In this document: positions 56,401 to 64,000 of the stretch, in pieces | Numbering within the stretch: position 1 is the first letter of the stretch | Layout: every line of letters starts with the position of its first letter | Assembly: GCA_964645005.1 (NCBI GenBank) | Contig: CAZXYS010000001.1 | Location: forward strand, 124,001 to 188,000 | DNA: 64,000 nucleotides | Source of the DNA: CAZXYS01 sp964645005 | Lineage (GTDB): Bacteria; Bacteroidota; Ignavibacteria; Kapaibacteriales; UBA2268 | Reading direction: 5' to 3' | Notes under the pieces: model-generated | Databases searched by the model: none | What the model saw: the letters and a program-made list of their open reading frames with translations, nothing else | Told to the model about the DNA's origin: nothing | Made by a program: the position numbers and the translations under genes

Positions 56401-57379
56401 GCAGACAAGTTTGGGATATAACCGCAACTCGACAGTTATCACTGAGGACGACGGTGTACCGCAATTCACTAATATAATTGCTATGGAATCCCTGCAAAGA
56501 ACCTATCTGGCATTGCCGACAATTTTTGGGATAAATCTTGGTAACACAATTGAAAGCGTTGTTGAGCTTTATGAGCTGAAAAAAGCTGCAATCGAAGCTG
56601 CCGCCGTAGATTCTATAGATAAGTATCAGAAGCTGCAAAACGCACTTGGACAATCATTCCATGACGGCTTCGAATTGTTTAGCATCTTCAGTGGACAAGC
56701 CGGCAAATTCATGCCCGCAGTTAACTGGGCACTCAGGTGGGAAGGCATCGAAGACTGGGGCATCTGGGGCGGTATTGCTAAGAGGGTTTCTCTTGAGCAT
56801 GCCTATCAGTCACAATATCAGGAAAATGCCCAGATAACCGACAACGGACGAACTGTTCAGGGGCAGCAGGTACAATTTGGGTTCCAACCATTGGTAGGAT
56901 TAACTATGGGATTTGATGAGAATGCCCTGAATGGCGTACTAACGGCGTCATTTCGATGGAACTCACAGACGTCCTATCAATTAATGTCATCCAACAGGTC
57001 TACAATTACGCGTCAGAGTTCGGAAGAAATATCAGTTCAAGCTAGTTACACTATGAAATCATTCGATTTTCCGTTGTTGGGATTCACATTCAAAAATGAT
57101 TTTGAGGTTAGCTGGATGACCTCCTTCAAAATGAATAAACGTGCAACTTATGACATCCTCGACGAATCCAGCTACGAAGACAATGAAGAGGGAAGAACCC
57201 TCGACGGAAACACGCAGCTTACAATAGAACCCCGCGCAACCTATTCAATTAGCGATAGAGTAAGGGCATCATTTTTCTTCCGATACGAGGGGACTTTTAC
57301 CGAAGGTGCAGCTCAACCGGGATTCAGTACTTATCAGGTTGGTCTTGATATAAGGATCTCCATTGCCGGGGGTAGATAA
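50429..57379 (+). CDS. sprA: T9SS outer-membrane translocon SprA (Sov)
   Basis: This 2316-residue protein is the SprA/Sov pore through which T9SS cargo crosses the outer membrane; Flavobacterium SprA is about 2400 residues. In-frame TAA at 50417 leaves TTG at 50429 as the best start. The N-terminus has a hydrophobic export segment (IFTIIIFSIILFFTTG). PEISINVNGEVNLRMGFRWDSQN, RVNVSGRIGDKLKLGTDWNT, RGGVSRQYFRLHAYDY and the plug-like YIDDFEGAQRQI are characteristic, and the C-terminus is strand-rich as expected of the 36-stranded barrel. It is a single gene; no other T9SS core gene lies in the window. Confidence 0.95.
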   Translation: MEYNRLRILRSSEKKIFTIIIFSIILFFTTGQTGRSSQFFTDYFSTYNYSTYNLLNYNYFLFSPFNPSYFNLLWQDLDEAASPKDSSYFDKGLMYDKENLGRYEELRSRFGFYENYIPEGYEYSAEMDSSGERFRTRETFDSINITYPYELSLDEYLELRKNKLTDNIWDSLTADYDLKKSLSGGDIARLLGQATGIAIPVPPNPVINIFGKPEISINVNGEVNLRMGFRWDSQNLGTVSAFGQTQASPMFNQDIRVNVSGRIGDKLKLGTDWNTRRTFDHDNQFKIGYEGEDDDIIKLVEVGNVSLPLESQLIGGGDALFGVRADFQFGPLFLKTLFSQRRGERKFVDVRGGVSRQYFRLHAYDYAKNHFFLDTAYKTIYDSYFENPSSPVIKNDNSEANYMRIKEIEVWETTNDVRDVHSAEAVAFADLEPIKSKQGETYSNSKKSEPMEAGKIESGRFMRLDSNRYRVNRNLGTLTILNLRQDRTYAVAFRTEGKDANTPNDDEYYGTFSQHAKTKDTLILRLVYRPNLQPKFETLWDRQMKNIYSINATNVNRDETEIGVWYINQSNDSTDVLQGAPDKLLKILGVDNVTNSTGSKPPDGKFDLKEPFFNAQYGEITFPDTRPFDSGLVEYFEEQGNAQLAQQYTFPEVYDTTYDIARLNANRDRFIISGYVSGRATNKISLGAFNLAQGSVKITLDGKQLREYEDYIVDYYAGTVTLRNPRATLPNADLQIQYEQHDVFNISTRTLAGIRGDYIVERNRRMEAMLGFTVMHYDQSALIDRVRIGEEPVSNTMLGLDGSLQWDTPWMTKMLDMLPFYDTKAKSHLNVGGELAMILPTPNKRESNVSSDNGEPVVYIDDFEGAQRQISLGLNPTQWSHSSPPVDSSIALDDTSRAKYRGKMFWFQYFIPRVPIKDIWPNRSTLTGRSKVSPLEILFDPNFRGIYNNNPEYLDPRNPDYDSTDAFAFKPENREKIWGGMMRLFSSFNTNFDTENIEYIEIMMRVNPNLYEPGRTKMYIELGQISEDVIPNDTLDTEDGSTAANPLPNGIIDVGEDKGLDRLNNDQEREVYLPPLNKEDDPARDDYSFNFNEDDQYRDDNDFRFYNNYEGNARVSELGQFPDTEILNDNNGQTLARDNSYFTYEVNLTPDPNVNKQIVGGNEDKGWFLYRIPIRKPDRRTGNPSFSNIQYIRAWFKGGVLKAKIADWRLVGSQWQRISQFQSDVPPDDSVMSLAFVNREENAGPPDFYTLPPGVHPPRQRGAARQYEDIQLNEQSLSVSVKNLRYGDERMAVRIFRDMDLFNYNELKFFIHGDGSMPDKIVPGSTPKAYAFVRFGTDSSNYYEYRVPLVRGWQDLGIKMDELTAIKKIRDTSRIFERQDGFPVPGEEFSTFAIKGNPILTRVKFFGVGISNPEERFPNELTTTMWVNELRLISPEDDADWAGIGNIDMKLADLGSISANFRHSLPNFHKLEERFGNRMTTTQWSVSMQGNLEKFAPKSFKGMKLPISYTHSEFFENPEYVANSDINLDEAADAVYDDVYNNSQNRGEAKNAAQEFREESQTLRIQDRWAITGVQLGLPTKFWMIDKTLNRITFTYSYSQEYERSPVVEERFSWIWQLNAKYSVNFPNLLEFEPMGWAKEVPILNTYNELKVNFLPNNLSLGLDMQRQRTTEKSRFLDFPSPVYRDFSASRNAQFTWKFAEGGFINPVLDYSVNSQNTLVPLEFNAQGEQRTGSEIASAMFFNDGSIIDFGKNNRHTQTVTLKFTPVLPNAAGISEAMDISGQFNTTYNWDNPREPDPELTDVAKNASYNSSIRFSLGLKLKSLGDSWFGGGTSSGQGSPTGFAPPDTSRDKKPKSKSGGLKLLGTVGKVFKTIFMDYEKVDFSINQQNSSTNPGVYGGTGMNNFWGRSLLFRDNRDIYGPSTAYQLGLVSNPHGGFYMTGSDKFPWFGFNTYTGLRPPNAVLQDNYSQSTSFKIATNRPLWKDATLELNWQTSLGYNRNSTVITEDDGVPQFTNIIAMESLQRTYLALPTIFGINLGNTIESVVELYELKKAAIEAAAVDSIDKYQKLQNALGQSFHDGFELFSIFSGQAGKFMPAVNWALRWEGIEDWGIWGGIAKRVSLEHAYQSQYQENAQITDNGRTVQGQQVQFGFQPLVGLTMGFDENALNGVLTASFRWNSQTSYQLMSSNRSTITRQSSEEISVQASYTMKSFDFPLLGFTFKNDFEVSWMTSFKMNKRATYDILDESSYEDNEEGRTLDGNTQLTIEPRATYSISDRVRASFFFRYEGTFTEGAAQPGFSTYQVGLDIRISIAGGR

Positions 57380-57558
57380 AAGTAAAAGACTTATACGATA
57401 GTATTATGCAAATATCTGGAAGTAACTTTATTCTGCCGAAGACAATCCGGCTTTTCAGCTTTCAAAACGGACAAGCATTTATATCGCTTCAAATAAAATG
57501 ATGAACTGTAAAATAAAAAATTTCCAATATATATATTACTATATCTTATTGTTTTTTC

Positions 57559-57699
57559 TTAATTGCCAAACTCCTTGATCTTTTCTTCAAGAAAGCGTTC
57601 CATTCCATCTTTTATATTATTTATACATAACAATAGAACAGAAAGTATACCTGTTGTAGTTGAGAAATAAAAACTAAAGGAATTTATTCTATTTAATAG
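57559..57699 (-). pseudogene. C-terminal remnant of an unidentified membrane protein
   Basis: A 46-codon frame with no start codon in place reads a hydrophobic stretch (YFSTTTGILSVLLLCINN) then an amphipathic end (KDGMERFLEEKIKEFGN) and stop. The composition looks coding, unlike the spacer around it. I cannot name the family. Confidence 0.3.
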
Positions 57700-57755
57700 T
57701 TAGGAATCCTAAACATTCGCATTAGACAATATAAAATTTTAAGCAGCAATTGCAA

Positions 57756-57775
57756 CAGCAAGCTTTAGCTTGCTG
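57756..57775. repeat. Perfect hairpin CAGCAAGCT/AGCTTGCTG
   Basis: A 9-bp perfect stem around TT. The inner part reads AAGC-TTTA-GCTT. No T-run follows. Same class as the other variable-stem hairpins. Confidence 0.6.
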
Positions 57776-57791
57776 CTAATTCTAAGTTTTT

Positions 57792-57879
57792 CAGGACAGT
57801 TGCAAAGTGCTAAAGCACTTTGTTATAAATGCTTTCAGGACAGTTGCAAAGTGCTAAAGCACTTTGTTATAAATGCTAA
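57792..57879 (+). repeat. Tandem duplication of a 44-bp hairpin unit
   Basis: Two units, starting CAGGACAG at 57792 and 57836, each contain CAAAGTGCTAAAGCACTTTG, a perfect stem around TAAA. A single diverged relative is near 25560. The duplication appears recent. Confidence 0.75.
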
Positions 57880-57940
57880 CATACATTAATATTTTCTAAT
57901 TTATTTAATTTAAGTTTACTGCATAATCGATTCGCAGCAT

Positions 57941-59065
57941 TTATTTCTTAGCAATTTTCCGCTCGAACATAAGCAAGGCAACACCTACGATTTGCTCCAT
58001 GTCATAGTATTTGTATTCAGCGAGCCTGCCGACAAAAAATACACTATCTTTTAATTTAGCGGCTTCTTTCTGGTATTTTTTGAATGCCTCATGATTATCT
58101 TTATTGGGGATAGGGTAGTAGGGATCGTTTACGCCTTCGATAAACTTCTGTGGATATTCATAGGCAACTGTTGTGGAGTCGGCTTTTTGATCGGTGAAGT
58201 GCTTAAATTCAGTTATGCGAGTGTAGTTATGATTGTTCGGGTAGTTCACCTGCGAAACTTCCTGAAATTTTTCGACCGGGTAGTTTTTGAAATCAAATTC
58301 CAGACTGCGGTAGGGGAGTTCGCCGTGCATTTTGTCGAAAAACTGATCGATCATTCCTGTGAATATCATTTTATCGAATTTAATGTCCGATTCGATGTCC
58401 TTATAGTCTGTATTCAGGAGCAGGTGAATATTCGGGTGATCTATCATTTTCCTGAACATTTCCGTGTAGCCGCGGCGGGGGATTCCCTGGTAAGTATCCT
58501 GAAAGTATCTGTTATCGCGGCTAAGATAAACCGGAACACGTGAAGTGACGGAAAAGTCTAACTCTTCGGGTTTTAGTCCCCATTGTTTGACGGTATAGCC
58601 GAGGAAAACGTGATTGTAAATGTAATCTGCGAGGAATTTCAGATCTTTTTCCTTGCATTCGCGGAGCTTGAGAATGGGTATTTTCAATCCGCAGCCGTAT
58701 TTGTCGATCAAAAGTTTTTCTAGAGTTTGCGCGAATTGTTGCGGGAAAACCTGGTAAATAGAATTGAAATTGAAAGGCACGGGAACTTTTTTGCCTTCTA
58801 CAACTGCAAGTACATGGTGATAATAGGGCAGCCAGTCAGTGAACTGCGAGAGATAGTCCCAGCTTTTTTTTGAATTAGTGTGGAAAATGTGGGGACCGTA
58901 CTTGTGCACGAGGATACCGTTTTCATCGTAGAAATCGTATGCGTTTCCGCCGATGTGGTTCCGGCGCTCGACTATGAGCACTTTCTTGTCGAGCTGAGCT
59001 GCAATTCTTTCGGCAAGAATGCAGCCCGCATAACCTGCTCCGACGATAACATAATCGAATTTCAA
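57941..59065 (-). CDS. glf: UDP-galactopyranose mutase
   Basis: This 374-residue flavoprotein starts at TTG (59065), with AGGAG about eight bases upstream. DYVIVGAGYAGCILAERIA is the FAD Rossmann motif; RRNHIGGNAYDFYDENG, VHKYGPHIFHTN, NHVFLGYTVKQWG, and VPVYLSRDNRYFQDTYQGIPRRGYT are diagnostic. It interconverts UDP-galactopyranose and UDP-galactofuranose, the donor for galactofuranose in surface glycans. The flippase gene lies upstream on the same strand. Confidence 0.96.
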   Translation of the reverse strand: MKFDYVIVGAGYAGCILAERIAAQLDKKVLIVERRNHIGGNAYDFYDENGILVHKYGPHIFHTNSKKSWDYLSQFTDWLPYYHHVLAVVEGKKVPVPFNFNSIYQVFPQQFAQTLEKLLIDKYGCGLKIPILKLRECKEKDLKFLADYIYNHVFLGYTVKQWGLKPEELDFSVTSRVPVYLSRDNRYFQDTYQGIPRRGYTEMFRKMIDHPNIHLLLNTDYKDIESDIKFDKMIFTGMIDQFFDKMHGELPYRSLEFDFKNYPVEKFQEVSQVNYPNNHNYTRITEFKHFTDQKADSTTVAYEYPQKFIEGVNDPYYPIPNKDNHEAFKKYQKEAAKLKDSVFFVGRLAEYKYYDMEQIVGVALLMFERKIAKK

Positions 59066-59145
59066 TCTATATCTCCTTTATTTTTCTTCCATATTTAATG
59101 TTGTGTCCATTTAAATATTTGAATTTACAGGAATTTTCATGCCAT

Positions 59146-60555
59146 TTATTTTTTTAGATATTTGCGTATTTCTTCAATTGATATTGTTTTGAAGGTCAAA
59201 TTGACAATAATAAACAAAGCTGTGCTCAAGCCTCCTGCCAGGTAAGGATTCCACCCCATATACGCATGCAGCAGGCTGCCAATGCCACAGGAAATGACTG
59301 CTATGACTAAGAATTTTAATAGAGTTAGTAAATATATCTTTTTAATAATTTTGAACAATAGGATGTTGAAGCCAATAGAAATGATGCTTTCGCCGATAAT
59401 TGTTACAAGGGCAGCACCATTAAAACCGAATTTTGGAATAATTATCAAATTTAAGATCAAATGAACGCCAGCTCCGATAGAAAATACATACATCACAGAC
59501 TTTTCTTTTTTCCAGCCGTAAAGGGGAGCGTAGCTGGATACGTTAATATAAGCCATGATCGATGCGACCATTAGTAATTTAAGCGTCAGCCCTACTTCGC
59601 TGTATTCGGCTCCATAGACCAGATTGATCATGAAGTCTGAGAATGTGAAGAAACCCGTTGCAATGATAGCGCCGGCAAAAAACATCAATCGAGTGTATTT
59701 CTCCATTACTTTGCGGCGGTCTTCAACGGTTTCCTGTTTAGACAGTATAGGGAAAAAAGCATTCTGAATGATGATAGACGGAATCAAAGCCAGTTGTAAT
59801 ACTCTGTAAGCTGCGAAGTAGAATCCGGCTTCGGATTCCGCTCTCGTTGCTGCCAATAATGGTATCGGGAATAAATTCAGGATTGTTATCAGTGCTGCAT
59901 TATAAGCCACCGGAGCGGCGGACTTCATTAAGTTCCTGATGAATTTGAAATCAAGCTCAAGTTTCAGGCTGCCGAACATCTTTACATAAAGACCGAGCAT
60001 CCAAAGAAAGTTAACAGTCATGGAAATAACCATAACGGTGATAGCAATTACAGTGTCGTCTTTGTTTTGAACGAATATTATTATTCCAACCAGATTCAAT
60101 ACGTTAGTGATGATCTGGCGGAGGGATAATACCTCCATTCTCTCGATACCAATGTAAACCCAGTCGGTTTTGATGGCATTTGCGAAGAGGTTGAACCCGG
60201 CAATGAGCACTACGGTTCGCTCAGTTCCGGAACTTTTCATTAGCATTGCGAATGTAAATAAGGCAGAGTAAGAGATTATTGCTAATATTAACCGTAAAGA
60301 AAGTATGTTATTAGCGTGTTTTTGGATACTGTCGGGATCCTTGGCGGCTTCGCGCTGACCTATCGGATTCAATCCGAAATTTACCAGTAACATGAAAAAA
60401 GTCAAGGTAGCTATGGCATCACCGTAAATGCCATAACCCGAAGAAAGAAGAACACGAGCCAGATAAGCGGTTGCTGCAAAATTAATGCCCTTGGAGGCAA
60501 TTTCAGCAACCGTAAGGGAAAGCATGTTTTTGATTATTTTGCGCGAAGCTCTCAA
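59146..60555 (-). CDS. Polysaccharide flippase (Wzx/MATE-like, MOP superfamily)
   Basis: The 469-residue protein has about 14 membrane helices. The N-terminus SRKIIKNMLSLTVAEIASKGINF, ARVLLSSGYGIYGDAIA and FGLNPIGQREAAKD is typical of oligosaccharide flippases. TTG at 60555 is the annotated start; a later ATG exists at 60525. It moves lipid-linked glycan units across the inner membrane. Together with glf 80 bp downstream it suggests a galactofuranose-containing surface polysaccharide. Confidence 0.9.
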   Translation of the reverse strand: MRASRKIIKNMLSLTVAEIASKGINFAATAYLARVLLSSGYGIYGDAIATLTFFMLLVNFGLNPIGQREAAKDPDSIQKHANNILSLRLILAIISYSALFTFAMLMKSSGTERTVVLIAGFNLFANAIKTDWVYIGIERMEVLSLRQIITNVLNLVGIIIFVQNKDDTVIAITVMVISMTVNFLWMLGLYVKMFGSLKLELDFKFIRNLMKSAAPVAYNAALITILNLFPIPLLAATRAESEAGFYFAAYRVLQLALIPSIIIQNAFFPILSKQETVEDRRKVMEKYTRLMFFAGAIIATGFFTFSDFMINLVYGAEYSEVGLTLKLLMVASIMAYINVSSYAPLYGWKKEKSVMYVFSIGAGVHLILNLIIIPKFGFNGAALVTIIGESIISIGFNILLFKIIKKIYLLTLLKFLVIAVISCGIGSLLHAYMGWNPYLAGGLSTALFIIVNLTFKTISIEEIRKYLKK

Positions 60556-60693
60556 AGTTAGTTGATTTGTTCTAGTTTTTTAAACAAACAACAAAATTAA
60601 GCAAATTATAGTAAATTGAAAATGGGAGATTTTAGTTGGTTCGAGGATATAATGATCACGAAATTTTTATTTTGGTGTATAAAAGAGCATAAA

Positions 60694-60765
60694 TGTCATT
60701 GCGAGCGCAGCGAAGCAATCTCATAAAATATAGATTACTTCGCCGCTCTGCTCCTCGTAATGACA
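60694..60765. repeat. Dispersed palindromic repeat (TGTCATTGCGAG type)
   Basis: TGTCATTGCGAGCG ... CGAAGCAATCT and its imperfect inverse AGATTACTTCG ... CTCGTAATGACA form long arms around an AT-rich centre. This type is widespread in bacterial genomes. Noncoding; function unknown. Confidence 0.7.
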
Positions 60766-60829
60766 GAATTGCAAATAGATTTCGTGAAACGGGAGAAATC
60801 TAATGTAATGGTTGAGATTGATTGAAAAG

Positions 60830-63739
60830 CTACTTCAGCACATTGAAAGGCATGATATATGTATCTTTCATTGTTCTGAAGCGGACGAAATATCTGCCGG
60901 AGGATAAATTTTTAGTAGAGTATTGCTCTCTGTGAACATCAGGAAGAAATTGTTTATTGTTATAGACATTATCAATTGTCCTGCCTTTTATGTCAATAAT
61001 GTCCAGATTTATTTTGGAACCGTCGGAAAGCCTGAACTCAATGGTAATTTCATCATTATAAGCCGGGTTGGGATAGATCTTCACAAGAGAATCTTTTTCG
61101 GGGATGGAACTGAAGTTGCCTTCTGCTATATTGAACATTTTGGCTGTTTCGCGGGAATTTTTTGCAGCTTCTCTTAACTCATCAATGTCATTGCCTGCGA
61201 AAAGACTGAATGCTACCCTAATTGTGTCCTGTTCGCGCATACGTATAGGACCTGCACCGATAACCATTGAGGCATCAGTAATACCCGATTCCCTGCGGGC
61301 TATTCCTCCTGAAAGCATACGCCATTTTTCAGCAATAGTGAAACCATCCCAAACGCCCGGATTTTCTTCGGAAGAACCGTCATTGTCGATAGCAAAGAAA
61401 TTCAAGTCCTGTGAGGATAGCAGTAAAACTCCCGCATAGGGAAGTGAATCAAGCTTTACATTTTTTATGAAGCCGAAAAGCTCAGTATTTTCGAAATATA
61501 CTTTGTTATCTTTTCCCGAGGGACCCAGATCCCAGTCGAAGTAAAGCCCAGCATAAAGAGAATCGAAAAACTCACCTGAGGTGTTTACAATATCATAAAT
61601 CGTAATGATAAAATCCCTTCTGCCGGCATCATTGAACTGGTAAATCTTTTGCATCACTTTGACGCCCACCTCCGAGGTGTCATTGCTCTGGTCGTGGTAA
61701 TAACCGGTTCCTTCCGTGACGGCATGTATGCCCGGTTTTTGCAGTTCGAAAAGACTGTCCGGCATGAAATAGCGATCCTTGTGCATTTGATAAGCGCCCC
61801 GGGCTGCGTTTGAAACTCTGTCTTTAGCGATACCGATCATCAGGGAACCTTCGTAAAGTAGATTTGAACTGCCTTTATAGGTAAAACCTTCACCCTGGAA
61901 ATTATCCGGATAGTCATTGTAGCCAATATTGCCAACACTGTTGAACGTGGTTTTTATATGATTTTCTTTAACAGTACGATACGAAGGGCGCACAATGAAT
62001 GATACAATGTGCCTTCCGACTTCTCCATTTTCATCGGAAACTTTTAACATTACCTGGTATTCATAATCCAGCGGCAGCCATTCGGGAAGAACAAAACTAA
62101 TAGGCTGCTCAGGTGAAATGGTGTCACCGGTACCCATATCTCCCAGCATGATGCCACTGTTGATAAATTCCGGTTCGAATGGAGAAACAATATTGGATTC
62201 AATTCTGGCATCCTTGATCGGCGCCAATACATTCATTGCCGAGAGCTTTATCTCGACTTTTTCTTGAACATCAATGATCTCATCGCCGTCTTCTTCGATT
62301 ATTTCATTTCTTACAATTATAGCGGAGCGGGCGTCTTTATCAGTGACCGCTCTGAGAGCATTGACTCTGCCGAAACCGATTTTGCCTTTGTAGCTTAAAT
62401 TCAAACTGTCGATGTCATCGGCGGTGGCTTTTATCTGCTCTCCGATTTGCAGAGGGCTGTAATCAGGGAAATTCAATTTTACCATAGCTGCTACGCCGGC
62501 AGTGACGGGTGAAGCCATGGAAGTTCCGCTCAAATAATCATAGGATGAGTCCTGAATTTCGGGATTATAAGGAATTGTGGAATAAATATCAACTCCCGGC
62601 GCTGTTACATCGACAGAGGAGTGGTAATTTGAAAATGCTGCTTTTGTATCATTTTTGTCAACAGCAGCAATGGATAAAACATTATTATAAGCTGCCGGGT
62701 AAAACCCCTGCTCCTGCGCCTCGTTGCCGGCAGCAGCAACAACTACGGCGCCCATATCTTCCACAGCGGATATGATTTCCTGTTCTGCTTCCGAGCGGTT
62801 TGTTCCGCCCCATGAACAATTTATTACGTCCGCACCTGCTATTCCAGCGTAAAGTATGCCTTCATAAGAATTATATACTGATGTGCTGAATGAATTATCG
62901 GAACCTATCTTAACTGCTAAAATTTTCGTATTGATAGCAACTCCGGCAATACCCACTCCATTATCAGCTATTGCGGCGGCAGTGCCGGCAACGTGTGTGC
63001 CGTGGATATGCCCCGGTGATGGGTCATTATCCTGACCTGTTTCGGATGTTGAGCTAAAGAAATCCCAGCCGCGCCAATCATCAACAAAACCGTTATCATC
63101 GTCGTCGATGCCGTTTGATTGTTTGTCATTCCCTGAATTATCCTTGCCATATTCGCCGGGATTTACATATATGTTTTCTGCCAGATCTTCATGATCGAAA
63201 TATACGCCGGTATCGACCACTCCCAATATAACTTTTTGAGTGGAATCGAGGTGTTCCCAAGCTTCGAAAGAATTTACCTTGCCCAAATAATATTGCATCT
63301 GAATTCCGGGGTCATTGGGGATGGCTGCGATATGTCTTTCAGGCATGGGTTCGGCATATTCTATCCCGGGTATAGTAGGTATCTTTCTTGCTGCCGCTGC
63401 GGGATCAATTGGGGAATCGAACTCCACCAGGTAAATCCTTGATAAATTATCGTATATATTATTAAATTTATTTCTGGTTGAGAGCAGATGGCTCTGACGC
63501 CTTTTACTGATAGTTTTCAAAATGTTGTTATCTATCAGGCGGTTAGCCTTGTGCTCCCCTAATAATTGCTGAAATTCGGGATAATATTTATCCTGTTCGG
63601 TTTTATAAGCTCTTTGCATGAAATCTGAGCTTCTCTCAAATTTAACAATTAATTTGCCCTGATAATATCCGGCAAGAACATTGTTTGAAGTGAATGTCAG
63701 CATTAAAGCTAAGAAAACAAGAATAAATTTTTTGGTCAT
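60830..63739 (-). CDS. Subtilisin-like (S8) serine peptidase with T9SS sorting domain
   Basis: The 969-residue protein has a signal peptide (cut ~23) and an N-terminal propeptide-like region (~25-150). The S8 catalytic domain has GVVDTGVYFDHEDL (Asp176), HGTHVAGTAAA (His246) and SGTSMASPVTAG (Ser407). A long strand-rich region (~470-880) follows, and then the T9SS tail (KIYPNPAYNDEITIEF ... SSGRYFVRFRT). It is a secreted protease probably used in extracellular protein digestion. The catalytic triad is intact. Confidence 0.93.
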   Translation of the reverse strand: MTKKFILVFLALMLTFTSNNVLAGYYQGKLIVKFERSSDFMQRAYKTEQDKYYPEFQQLLGEHKANRLIDNNILKTISKRRQSHLLSTRNKFNNIYDNLSRIYLVEFDSPIDPAAAARKIPTIPGIEYAEPMPERHIAAIPNDPGIQMQYYLGKVNSFEAWEHLDSTQKVILGVVDTGVYFDHEDLAENIYVNPGEYGKDNSGNDKQSNGIDDDDNGFVDDWRGWDFFSSTSETGQDNDPSPGHIHGTHVAGTAAAIADNGVGIAGVAINTKILAVKIGSDNSFSTSVYNSYEGILYAGIAGADVINCSWGGTNRSEAEQEIISAVEDMGAVVVAAAGNEAQEQGFYPAAYNNVLSIAAVDKNDTKAAFSNYHSSVDVTAPGVDIYSTIPYNPEIQDSSYDYLSGTSMASPVTAGVAAMVKLNFPDYSPLQIGEQIKATADDIDSLNLSYKGKIGFGRVNALRAVTDKDARSAIIVRNEIIEEDGDEIIDVQEKVEIKLSAMNVLAPIKDARIESNIVSPFEPEFINSGIMLGDMGTGDTISPEQPISFVLPEWLPLDYEYQVMLKVSDENGEVGRHIVSFIVRPSYRTVKENHIKTTFNSVGNIGYNDYPDNFQGEGFTYKGSSNLLYEGSLMIGIAKDRVSNAARGAYQMHKDRYFMPDSLFELQKPGIHAVTEGTGYYHDQSNDTSEVGVKVMQKIYQFNDAGRRDFIITIYDIVNTSGEFFDSLYAGLYFDWDLGPSGKDNKVYFENTELFGFIKNVKLDSLPYAGVLLLSSQDLNFFAIDNDGSSEENPGVWDGFTIAEKWRMLSGGIARRESGITDASMVIGAGPIRMREQDTIRVAFSLFAGNDIDELREAAKNSRETAKMFNIAEGNFSSIPEKDSLVKIYPNPAYNDEITIEFRLSDGSKINLDIIDIKGRTIDNVYNNKQFLPDVHREQYSTKNLSSGRYFVRFRTMKDTYIMPFNVLK

Positions 63740-63887
63740 GATCTATCCGTATTTTTTGTTTTCAGATTTCTATAACTAACACATAATAATATGCTAAAGT
63801 TACTAATAAAATAAAATTCGATTAAATTTTCTTTCTAAAACGGATAAATTCCCGTAAAAGTATTTGTCCCGCATTTTTATAGATTCA

Positions 63888-64000
63888 TCAATCCTCATAT
63901 AAATAATGAGTTCCCATATTATGCCGGGTTTCAACGGTGGAATTAGTTACGGCTATGGCAGTTTGAATCCCATTTCTTAACTCAATAATGGAACGTGTCA
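63888..64000 (-). CDS. C-terminal end of probable L-aspartate oxidase
   Basis: The last 37 codons of a frame that enters from outside the window read SIIELRNGIQTAIAVTNSTV and then RHNMGTHYLYED before the stop. ELRN ... A ... R-x-x-x-G-x-HY is the typical end of NadB (ELRNLLxVAEL ... RKESRGxHY). The Ser-Arg-Gly step is altered (NMG), so a related flavoprotein such as a fumarate reductase-type subunit cannot be excluded. Confidence 0.5.
   Translation of the reverse strand, partial: TRSIIELRNGIQTAIAVTNSTVETRHNMGTHYLYED

Larger units (their letters stand above)
57380..57940. other. 561-bp spacer with gene remnant and hairpins
   Basis: It holds a weak GCCG/CGGC hairpin with TTTT after sprA (57435-57458), a 46-codon coding remnant (57559-57699), a perfect hairpin (57756-57775) and a duplicated 44-bp hairpin unit (57792-57879). 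Confidence 0.6.

Overview
The window looks like a chromosomal segment from a bacterium of the FCB group (Bacteroidota-like, perhaps an Ignavibacteria/Kapabacteria-type lineage; the exact class is inference). It encodes SprA, the outer-membrane translocon of the type IX secretion system (T9SS), and eight secreted proteins ending in a T9SS type A sorting domain (PNP motif, beta-rich tail, G-(I/L/V)-Y-(F/Y/I) near the end). It also carries a Bat operon, a membrane pyrophosphatase and TTG/GTG starts. Several genes have clear Shine-Dalgarno sequences (GGAGG/AGGAG before 4578-5831, 6089-7531, 13039-13932, 36773-37333 and glf), which is unlike most Flavobacteriia and Bacteroidia.

Layout. 1-7.5 kb: a partial ArsC-like phosphatase, an S9 peptidase, two AT-rich T9SS cargo genes and a T9SS-exported GH18 enzyme. 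7.5-9.4 kb: a compact toxin-antitoxin cluster (VapB-like orphan, Phd/RelE pair, DUF4258-like/DUF2283 pair) flanked by two homologous mini-ORFs. 9.4-12.3 kb: an M50 peptidase and uvrB. 12.3-18 kb: repeat-rich spacers around two more T9SS cargos, an IPTL-CTERM-like surface protein and a lipoprotein. 18-34.4 kb is mostly housekeeping: plsY, maf, an aminotransferase/flavodoxin pair, a large FG-GAP/UnbV T9SS protein, hppA, an FAD/Fe-S oxidoreductase, rdgB, aat, transaldolase and coaE. 34.4-39.3 kb: a GNAT acetyltransferase, tRNA-Glu, an AT-rich HD-phosphohydrolase/YwgA-like pair next to the tRNA, an outer-membrane barrel and asnS. 39.5-45.4 kb: two lipoproteins and batB-C-D-E without batA. 45.6-57.4 kb: a 1467-residue SBBP/Ig/cohesin-like T9SS cargo divergent from sprA. 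57.9-64 kb: glf, a polysaccharide flippase, a T9SS subtilisin, and the 3' end of a probable L-aspartate oxidase gene.

Functionally the window is dominated by cell-surface biology: SprA exports cargos (proteases, a GH18 enzyme, beta-propeller and Cys-rich proteins), while glf and the flippase point to surface glycan synthesis. Spacers hold several dispersed, palindrome-rich repeat families, some with terminal inverted repeats. Many contain perfect hairpins with unrelated stems around an AAA (or complementary TTT) loop. The best candidates for something undescribed are these hairpins, the HD/YwgA-like pair beside tRNA-Glu, the DUF4258-like/DUF2283 pair, and the paralogous Cys-rich T9SS cargo family.
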